NCBI GenBank assembly: GCA_964475205.1
Contig: CAYYVQ010000002.1
Coordinates: forward strand, 55,302 to 119,301
DNA from: CAYSRM01 sp964475205
Lineage (GTDB): Bacteria > Verrucomicrobiota > Kiritimatiellia > UBA8416 > CAYSRM01
Direction: 5' to 3'
Length of the DNA stretch: 64,000 nucleotides
In this document: piece by piece, positions 57,708 to 64,000 of the stretch
Numbering within the stretch: the stretch's first letter is position 1
Layout of the letters: the number at the start of each line of letters is the position of its first letter
Notes under the pieces: model-generated
What the model saw: the letters and a program-made list of their open reading frames with translations, nothing else
Database searches by the model: none
Told to the model about the DNA's origin: nothing
Made by a program: the position numbers and the translations under genes

Positions 57708-60131
57708 CTATTTCGTATGGAAAGTCACTTCGGCCGACCAGTTCCATTTTGTGGTTTTTTTCTCCTGATTGCTAAGCACACGAATCGTGACACTCGATGA
57801 GCTGCCGGCGCTCTTGCCAGATATGGATCCGCTTCCACTCGTCATTCCGCTACCCCCCAGCGATTTACCATCGTAGATAATGGAAAACGAGTCCGGAATC
57901 CTATATGCGTTATAGGAAAGCTTCACCGTAACGCCGGCGACCGTCTTGCCCGCGAGAGCCCCGGAACCATTGATTGTTCGATCCTGATGTCCCTTTGCAA
58001 AACCTCCCGAAGCGCTGCTGCCGGTATTGGCTGTTCCACCGCCGTCGTTGGCCGACGCATCCTCCTTGACGGTAACAGTGTCGCCGGTTTTATCGAAATC
58101 ATCGTCTTTGTCGGAGGGCATGGTGGCCGCTTCCTTGACCAGCTGCTCTGCCAAACCATCACCGTCCGCAGCCACGCCGCCTTCGCTATCGCCGGTCCCG
58201 TCCTGTTCACCGCTGTCCGATGGCACGCCGCCGCTGCCAGCGGGGGCCCCTGCGGATCCTCCGCCGGACGAGCCCTGCCCGCCGCCGGGTTGCGGGGCTG
58301 CTCTGCTGCCGCCCGAGGCGGGGGCGACTCCGGCGACTGCGCCTCCGGATGGCGCCGCTTTCGTTTTCTTACCGCCTTCGAATATCTGATTAGCGGCATC
58401 CTCGGCGGCCTCACTGCCGAAGGTCGACGCGAAATTTTCGAGACCTTGTTGAACACCGTCGCCGACGGCATTTCCGAGCGTGTTCCCCCAGCTGTCATCG
58501 CGTTCTTTTTGCGCAGTCTTGGCCGATGACGCGTCCTTGATATCCTTGGCGTCCCGGCCCGCTGAGGAGACTATCTTTCTGGCGTCGTAAATTTGCTGAT
58601 CGCCGGCGGTCGACGAACTTTTTATCTGTTGGTTGAGATCCATGTTGTCAGCCGACGTCTCACTTCTACTCTTCTGTTTCTCCTGATAGTTGTCGGCGTA
58701 ATTGTCGATTATATTTCCGTCGGAGTCATCGGATCCGGGGTCCGAACCACCCGAGGAGGCTTCATGGTCTTTCAGCTTTCGGCGCGCATCCTCAATCTCT
58801 CTATCCCACGCATCCTTTTGTTCCTTTGTTACCGGATCGTATTTATCGCCAGTCTCCTGCCATGAGCCGTCGGGCCCCTTCTGATACTCCGTACCATCAT
58901 CGTCGACAACGCGTGCGCCATCCTCGTAGGCATCGCTTTCGTCGCCTGAGGGCGCGCCATGTTGCAAGCCGTCGTCATCGAGTTTGTCACTATCTGCTGT
59001 ATCGCTATCATCATCTCCGTCCGGTGAGGATTCCGAAGCGTCTGATTTATCATCAGCTGGCTTCCGATCATCGTCATCAGTCCCGATTCCTTGATCTTTC
59101 CCGGATGAATCGGGCGCCTGCTCGTTGCCTGCGGGCGAATCATCTTTGGCGCCCGGCACGGAAGTATCCTCTGCATCTTGCGCGGAATCGACATCTTCCG
59201 CGCGCGGTGAACCCTCTAAATCGGGTTTTGCATCTTCAGTCGATTTTTCTGTTCGTTCCCAATGATCAATGTGTATTTTGACATGGCGTTCAAAATCTTC
59301 GCGATCGAGTTTCTGGTTGTGGTCGCTCATCTCCCAGGATTCAACCGGCGATCTGACCCAGTTTATACCACGCCCCACTTCATCTCCCAGTCCATAGGCC
59401 ATGGACTCATAGTGGAACCCGGTTATGATTCGATCCCGGTAGCGGGACGCCTTTTCAGGATCTGCGGCGGGCGGATTCCACTTGGAAGGGTCCGGGTCCA
59501 GTTTCCTTGCATCTTCCACGGCGATAGCATCGGCGATGGCTTTGAGCCGATATTCCTCGGCCTTTCCATAGATTTTTCCCATTTTTTCCGCAACAAGATA
59601 ACCGTAATCATGGCGTTGAGCGGCGGCATCCAGTTCGTCGACGGGCGCCATATTCCCAGGTTTATCTTTGTCTGTGCCACCACCCCACCAACCCGGACCG
59701 TACCAGTTTCCATATTGGAATATGCTGTCGCCCTTTTTGATCCCCTCCGACAGGGCTTCCAGACCTTTCTTGTCCTCAGGAAATTGATGGATCACATAGT
59801 TGTCAATGGGACTGCGTGGAACGATTCTCATCTCATCAACTTCTGCATCGATTCGATATATACGGTTTCCCTTGCCGTTACCTTCCGGTAAAGGCTTCGA
59901 CCATTCCTTGTCCTCGGGTAGTTGATTATACAAATAATTTGCGATTCGCACTGGACCTGGAATTTTTTCAATGTTAGTAGGCGGAACGATTCTCATCTCA
60001 TCAATCTCGACGTCAAGATCGGCGTCAAGATCGACGTCGACATCCGCTCTCAGCTGTTTTCCTGGTGAAAACAAAATCAGCGTCAATATGGTTACGCGCT
60101 TAACAAAACCAAAGAGGTCAGATGTATTCAT
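57708..60131 (-). CDS. Secreted PLA2-like protein with Asp/Ser-rich linker
   Basis: The 807-residue product has a signal peptide (FVKRVTILTLILFSPGKQLRA) and a DVDVDLDADLDV low-complexity start. Residues 43-140 are two imperfect copies of a segment starting DEMRIVP. Then comes GNWYGPGWWGGG (143-152) and, about 16 residues later, PVDELDAAAQRHDYGY (163-178): the YxGPG calcium loop and the catalytic His-Asp plus Tyr of phospholipase A2, most like parvovirus VP1. A long Asp/Ser/Gly-rich linker follows; near 545-585 is SWGN followed by AVGDGVQQGLENF, which recurs in another gene of the operon. The last ~100 residues look like a beta domain. ATG has AGGAGG about ten bases upstream and a four-base overlap with the previous gene. 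Confidence 0.7.
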   Translation of the reverse strand: MNTSDLFGFVKRVTILTLILFSPGKQLRADVDVDLDADLDVEIDEMRIVPPTNIEKIPGPVRIANYLYNQLPEDKEWSKPLPEGNGKGNRIYRIDAEVDEMRIVPRSPIDNYVIHQFPEDKKGLEALSEGIKKGDSIFQYGNWYGPGWWGGGTDKDKPGNMAPVDELDAAAQRHDYGYLVAEKMGKIYGKAEEYRLKAIADAIAVEDARKLDPDPSKWNPPAADPEKASRYRDRIITGFHYESMAYGLGDEVGRGINWVRSPVESWEMSDHNQKLDREDFERHVKIHIDHWERTEKSTEDAKPDLEGSPRAEDVDSAQDAEDTSVPGAKDDSPAGNEQAPDSSGKDQGIGTDDDDRKPADDKSDASESSPDGDDDSDTADSDKLDDDGLQHGAPSGDESDAYEDGARVVDDDGTEYQKGPDGSWQETGDKYDPVTKEQKDAWDREIEDARRKLKDHEASSGGSDPGSDDSDGNIIDNYADNYQEKQKSRSETSADNMDLNQQIKSSSTAGDQQIYDARKIVSSAGRDAKDIKDASSAKTAQKERDDSWGNTLGNAVGDGVQQGLENFASTFGSEAAEDAANQIFEGGKKTKAAPSGGAVAGVAPASGGSRAAPQPGGGQGSSGGGSAGAPAGSGGVPSDSGEQDGTGDSEGGVAADGDGLAEQLVKEAATMPSDKDDDFDKTGDTVTVKEDASANDGGGTANTGSSASGGFAKGHQDRTINGSGALAGKTVAGVTVKLSYNAYRIPDSFSIIYDGKSLGGSGMTSGSGSISGKSAGSSSSVTIRVLSNQEKKTTKWNWSAEVTFHTK

Positions 60132-61075
60132 TGTATATCTTCCTCCTTTAACGACAGCTGATAAAAATCTATACCTTTTAAAATTGGCTTGGTCTTCTTT
60201 GATTCAAAGTATGCGAAAACGAGCAGATAGGGATTTGGATTGGCAGACATGACTATGGTGGCGGTGTTGTCACGGGTGAAGAAAAGATCCGGATTCAGCA
60301 AGGGCGGCAGTTCTATCCGATCGTTTATCTCAGCCGCCCATTCCTCTTCACCCGCTTCCATTTGTCCGTAGAACCTGTCGACCTCCCTCCTAAGAGCCGC
60401 CAATTCGGGCAAACCTTCCGGCGCCAGCGCCGCCCGCATTCGGGCCACATATTCTTTCAGCTCAGCGGCGGGAGCAATTTTCAAAAGCATTGGATCGTCG
60501 CTCTGGTCCTCAAGCATTTTGGATGCGCCAATTTTTCCCGCATCCACAGCCCGATTCAATCTAGTCTGCAGACGCGCCGCCATTTCATCGGGATCAATTC
60601 CCTGATCAAGATCGTCTGGATCGCCGCCGTCAATCCAGGCAAAGCCGACTATGCGGTCCGCCCCAACATCGTCTTGCCACACAAATTCAAGCAATAGCCA
60701 TTTGTCTATCCAAAGATTATATATACCACCAATCCAGCGCCCCTTGCCTGTGCCAGACAACAGGAAAAACGGATTTCTAAAGAAGGCGGACGAGCTTATC
60801 GGTGATCGGAATATGTCGGCGTTCTGCTGTTGCCACTGGGTGTCTAGCGCGGGCAAGGCCATCATATCCATGGCGGCATTCCAATCATAGCACGCAACGC
60901 GCGCGAAGGATCGCAAGGTGGCATCCATCTCGACAATATTCGCGGTTCGGATTTCCTGGCTGTTGTCCGTCGCTGTCTGTATGTCGGCCTTGCTGCAACC
61001 CGACATAAATGCGAAGCCGGTTGCCATAAGAAGTTTGCAGGCGCAACCTAAAAAAGGTGGAAAATAGACCTTCAT
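60128..61075 (-). CDS. Predicted lipoprotein of unknown family
   Basis: The 315-residue product has a signal peptide with lipobox FMSGC (Cys27). It is rich in aromatic and charged residues (FVWQDDVGADRIVGFAWIDGGDPDDLDQ, FFRNPFFLLSGTGKGRWIGGIYNLW) and ends LKGIDFYQLSLKEEDIQ. No recognised domain. It overlaps both neighbours by four bases (ATGA on each side), so it is probably translationally coupled to the CsgG-FN3 gene upstream and the PLA2-like gene downstream, and may form a complex with them at the outer membrane. Confidence 0.65.
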   Translation of the reverse strand: MKVYFPPFLGCACKLLMATGFAFMSGCSKADIQTATDNSQEIRTANIVEMDATLRSFARVACYDWNAAMDMMALPALDTQWQQQNADIFRSPISSSAFFRNPFFLLSGTGKGRWIGGIYNLWIDKWLLLEFVWQDDVGADRIVGFAWIDGGDPDDLDQGIDPDEMAARLQTRLNRAVDAGKIGASKMLEDQSDDPMLLKIAPAAELKEYVARMRAALAPEGLPELAALRREVDRFYGQMEAGEEEWAAEINDRIELPPLLNPDLFFTRDNTATIVMSANPNPYLLVFAYFESKKTKPILKGIDFYQLSLKEEDIQ

Positions 61076-63279
61076 TGCTTTCTCCTAATTTCAAACACCT
61101 GGCTCGCCTCGCTCTCCAGCCCGTCGGCGTCAATGGCGGTTACAACCACTTTCAGTTTTTTACCCACATCTTCATGTCCGAAATCGCAATGCGGCGCCTC
61201 CACGACCTTTAATTCGCGATTGCCAAAAATCGTGCGCGGTTGCCATACGCGATATTTTACGATGTCATCCTGGGGCGGGGCGGTCCAGCTCAGGCGGGCC
61301 TGAGCATCGCGCCACTCGCATTGCAGATTGGTCGGGGCATCCGGCACAGGTTTGGTGTCGCCGCATACAGGCTCCGACCACTCGCCTTCCAGCCCGTCGG
61401 CGTCAATGGCGCGCACTCTGTAGTGGCGGGTCGCTCCAGGGCTGAGCGAGTTGTCGGTATACGAGAGCGCGGGCTCCCCGTTTTTGGCATCTATGCGGGC
61501 CAGTTGCCTGAAGTTGTCCGCCGAGTCGGATGTCGATATTGCGTAGGCGACAATATCCGCTTCCGGATTGGCCTGCCAGTTGATAGTGATCTGATTCACT
61601 CCGCCGGAACCGGCGCGCACGTCGCGGGGCCGGCCGGGGACTGGTTTGGTGAGCGCATCGGCCACTTCGCTCCATTCGGATACGGATTCAACCGAGTTGA
61701 CCGCGCGGATGCGGTACCAGTAGCGAGTGGAGTCTTCCAGCGGGATCAGACGGCTCCTCCAGCCGCCGCTCATGTCGCCGCGATCTTCATACTCGCTTTT
61801 CTCCGGGTCGTTGACAATCGCTATATTTTTAAAGGGCCCTTCCGCAGCCACTGCCCGCTCTATTTGATAGCCGGTCACATCGGCCTCGGGGCTTGGCCGC
61901 CAACTGAGAGGCACCCGGCGGGGTTGATCGCCCGTCGCCTTCAGTTTTTCGACCACTGCTGGCGGCGGACGGGTTGTAATCGCGACTACCTCCGAGGGCT
62001 TGCTGATGGCCCCCACCCGGTTCGCGGCCCGAACGCGGTAGCGATAGACGGTCGAGTCGGACAGCGGCGAGCGCGGCGTGCCGCCCTCGCTGAAGTCGGA
62101 ACTCTCCGTTTCACCGGCAGTCTCATAGACATAATCGGGCGGCGATGCACGTTCGACGATATACTTCACAATTCCTTCGTCACCGACTGGCTCCCAGCTC
62201 AGCGTCACAGTTCGCCCGCTCGGCGCATCGGCCTGCAATGATTTTGGGGCGCTGGGTGGAGGGGCGGTCATGCTCTCTTTCACCGAGCTTGGTCCGCTTG
62301 ATAGACCGCTCAAAGTCACAGCCTTCAGGCGGTAGTAATAGGTCTTGGCATCTTCGAGCGGAGCGTTCAGAGTGCCGCGATCGACATATCCCGATTTGCT
62401 GGCCGGTATTTCGGTCACCCGTTCAAATGGGCCGCTCGGGGATCCCGATCTTTCGATCACATATCTCACTCCGGACTGATCGGGCGCCTCCCACTTCAGC
62501 TCGACCTCCCGCAAACCGAAGTCGGATAGAGAAAAAAACGGCGCCGATGGCGGCGCCTCATTGCGCGGAATCGATTGCTTCGTGGGTATTTTCTCGGATA
62601 ATGAACCGCCCTGTTTTGGTATCTGGCGTTGAACATTCCAGGACCGACTGAGCGCCATTACAGTGCTCCGGACCACTGTGCGGCAATGCTGAGAAACTGG
62701 AGTGCTTGGATTGGCGGCTATGCTCGCAAAGCTTGCGCTCCACATCACCCGGCTTGATTCGCAATCGATCATACGCACCGAAAGTCCCACCACCGCCTTG
62801 TTGCGGCCTTTTTCGGCAACGCTGCCATATTCATCCACCGTACCGATTATAACCCCATCGGCGCCGAGCATATTTCCGAGCTCAACCGCGCGCGAGTCCG
62901 AGATGCCGGAGAGCGCGACCTCGGCTTCGTTCAGCACCTGAGATAGCTGACCGCGTTCGAGCAGCTGATATCTGCCGGTCCGCAGGAGTTCGGTGACGAA
63001 GAGGTCCGAGGTGGAGCTTCCAATCAATTCCGTCGCCGCCCTGAACGGCATCACAGCGACCGAGCGCACCTTGCTGGGGACTGGCGCCACATGCACATTA
63101 ACGCCGCTGAGCGCCTCCTGCTGAACCGGTGAAGCCGTACGCTGCGGACTGCGCACGCCAAAGCAGCAGCAGCCCGCCAGGGAAAGCGAAAAGAGCAGAA
63201 CACAAATTATCGGGAAGAAATTCTTCGGCAGTCCTTGCAGGAAATCATTCTCTCTTAATCCGCGTCCCATGCGCTTCAT
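61072..63279 (-). CDS. CsgG/LpoB lipoprotein fused to five fibronectin type III domains
   Basis: The 735-residue product has a signal peptide with lipobox SLAGC (Cys37, followed by CC). The CsgG-like domain at about 70-200 (VRSVAVMPFRAATELIGSSTSDLFVTELLRTGRYQLLERGQLSQVLNEAEVALSG, GADGVIIGTVDEYG) is nearly identical in motif to the 186-residue paralogue. From about residue 240 are five FN3 repeats, each opening with Pro-rich spacers (PPSAPFFSL, PPSAPKSL, PPAVVEKL, VPGRPRDV, VPDAPTNL) and with a Tyr-x-Tyr-Arg-x-x-Ala strand. FN3 arrays often mediate adhesion or spacing. The start is not certain: ATG 63279 gives the signal peptide cleanly, though an ORF start lies further upstream. First gene of the operon. 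Confidence 0.8.
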   Translation of the reverse strand: MKRMGRGLRENDFLQGLPKNFFPIICVLLFSLSLAGCCCFGVRSPQRTASPVQQEALSGVNVHVAPVPSKVRSVAVMPFRAATELIGSSTSDLFVTELLRTGRYQLLERGQLSQVLNEAEVALSGISDSRAVELGNMLGADGVIIGTVDEYGSVAEKGRNKAVVGLSVRMIDCESSRVMWSASFASIAANPSTPVSQHCRTVVRSTVMALSRSWNVQRQIPKQGGSLSEKIPTKQSIPRNEAPPSAPFFSLSDFGLREVELKWEAPDQSGVRYVIERSGSPSGPFERVTEIPASKSGYVDRGTLNAPLEDAKTYYYRLKAVTLSGLSSGPSSVKESMTAPPPSAPKSLQADAPSGRTVTLSWEPVGDEGIVKYIVERASPPDYVYETAGETESSDFSEGGTPRSPLSDSTVYRYRVRAANRVGAISKPSEVVAITTRPPPAVVEKLKATGDQPRRVPLSWRPSPEADVTGYQIERAVAAEGPFKNIAIVNDPEKSEYEDRGDMSGGWRSRLIPLEDSTRYWYRIRAVNSVESVSEWSEVADALTKPVPGRPRDVRAGSGGVNQITINWQANPEADIVAYAISTSDSADNFRQLARIDAKNGEPALSYTDNSLSPGATRHYRVRAIDADGLEGEWSEPVCGDTKPVPDAPTNLQCEWRDAQARLSWTAPPQDDIVKYRVWQPRTIFGNRELKVVEAPHCDFGHEDVGKKLKVVVTAIDADGLESEASQVFEIRRKQ

Positions 63280-63399
63280 ATATAAATTAAGCTCCAAAAA
63301 AGGGATTGATTGACCATAAAAACATGGCCAACTCTTTATGTCCAGCTGTTGGCTATATTCTGTATCCAGCCTCCAAAATCCCAGATATTTTGACAAGCT

Positions 63400-63580
63400 C
63401 TAGCCTGATCTATTCATGAAAATCTATTACGAGTGTGCATGTCACTTCATCTCAACGACTTTGCCGGCCAGCCGATTTTGACGTATGTCCATACGCCTTC
63501 ACCCGGCTATCTGCGCAAAGCCATTGATCTAAAGCAACCTGCGCACTCTCATTACGAAGTTGATGAATAGCTCAGGCTAG
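63400..63580. mobile_element. MITE-like element with YTAR-flanked inverted repeats
   Basis: Ends CTAGCCTGATCTATTCATGA (63400-63419) and TGATGAATAGCTCAGGCTAG (63561-63580) are near-perfect inverted repeats, leaving CTAG at both outer borders. The 181-bp interior carries no good gene. The left 115 bp is shared with 42134-42248 and the motif recurs at 47274 and 63745, always next to YTAR-type tetranucleotides, the target type typical of IS5-family elements. Confidence 0.7.
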
Positions 63581-63741
63581 ATAAACATGCCGCGCAATTT
63601 ATAGCTCTTAGATTACTATGTCAATCCTACAGTGCGAACATGGGTTCTTTCTTGCAGGGTAAAAGGCCATATCTCTTCCCCGGTCCCCATGCCGGGCTAC
63701 AAACGAATCCCATTCCTCACCCTTGACATTCTCAACAACTC

Positions 63742-63761
63742 TAACCTGATCTATTCATGAA
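63742..63761 (+). repeat. Solo copy of the element's terminal repeat
   Basis: The sequence ctaaCCTGATCTATTCATGA matches the left terminus at 63400; the preceding CTAA is again YTAR-like. No partner end is seen within the window; the rest of 63581-63875 shows no gene. Confidence 0.5.
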
Positions 63762-63875
63762 GGTCGAGTCAGAGGTGTATTGGAGCACCGACGCACAGGA
63801 GATTCAACCACGGATTTCACGGATGACACGGATAGGGTGGCACAGGGAGGGTGCGGGACTTGTGCAACCTTAAAC

Positions 63876-63933
63876 ATCGGTAACACATATCCCAAGGACA
63901 TGGGTTACACTATCCAAGGACATAAGTAACACC
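63876..63933. repeat. Tandem ~22-bp repeats at the window end
   Basis: The units GGTAACACATATCCCAAGGA-CAT, GGGTTACACTATCCAAGGACAT and AAGTAACACCTA repeat with a period of about 22 bases, sharing [AG]GGTWACACnnATCC[C]AAGGACAT. Tandem motifs like this can be binding sites at the end of an insertion sequence; the rest is beyond the window. The remaining 63934-64000 shows no gene. Confidence 0.55.
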
Positions 63934-64000
63934 TACGCCCCATGACCAGAACTCAGTAATCAGGCTTAAATTCGGCGATTTCATTCGCCATTACAATTCC

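Noticed and set aside
1..64000. CRISPR arrays or rRNA genes
   Set aside because: No regularly spaced direct repeats with unique spacers and no 16S/23S/5S signature were seen; the repeats found are inverted or dispersed elements.

Overview
This looks like the chromosome of a Gram-negative (diderm) bacterium. The window encodes several lipoproteins with clear lipoboxes, type II secretion/type IV pilus-like pseudopilins with an inner-membrane GspF/PilC protein, and a lipopolysaccharide-kinase-like protein. The many prepilin-type genes and general gene style recall the PVC group (Kiritimatiellota/Lentisphaerota/Verrucomicrobiota), but that placement is inference only. Composition is moderately GC-rich.

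Layout. (1) 1-4356, minus strand: a gspF/pilC gene followed by five consecutive prepilin-like genes, the last one cut by the window edge; a MITE-like insertion with a target-site duplication separates gspF from the pilins. (2) 4756-35708, minus strand: one unbroken ~31 kb translation/transcription super-cluster. In transcription order: tRNA-Thr, tuf, rpmG, tRNA-Trp, secE, nusG, rplK-A-J-L, rpoB-C, rpsL, rpsG, fusA, the S10 and spc operons, secY, adk, map, rpmJ, rpsM-K-D, rpoA, rplQ. A near-consensus sigma70-type promoter stands ahead of tRNA-Thr. rpmD and infA are absent from their usual places. (3) 35973-42900: housekeeping metabolism (icd, aconitase, nadB on minus; argC, bioY on plus). (4) 43029-43381: tmRNA, directly abutted by a convergent kinase-like gene whose second domain is cut short. 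(5) 44679-54415: a mixed region with a glycosyltransferase, gdhA, a secreted AMMECR1 protein, a TrmA/RlmD-type RNA methyltransferase, an unrecognised conserved protein, a ferritin-like protein, rex, and a three-gene metallopeptidase / ATP-grasp / SMP-30 cassette. (6) 54764-63279, minus strand: a seven-gene apparent operon made almost entirely of exported proteins. It holds two CsgG/LpoB-type lipoproteins (one fused to five fibronectin-III domains), two further lipoproteins, a coiled-coil protein, and an 807-residue secreted protein carrying a phospholipase-A2-like calcium-loop/His-Asp signature. (7) 63397-64000: a repeat-rich, gene-free end.

How they work together. Region 2 makes the ribosome, RNA polymerase, elongation factors and translocon core. 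Region 3 supplies 2-oxoglutarate, NAD precursors, arginine and biotin uptake, and gdhA links 2-oxoglutarate to glutamate. Region 6 is the best candidate for an undescribed system: an envelope complex built around CsgG-superfamily lipoproteins that may assemble, export or regulate the PLA2-like protein. Small inverted-repeat elements recur at gene ends; one family flanked by YTAR-like tetranucleotides may be mobilised by an IS5-type transposase in trans.
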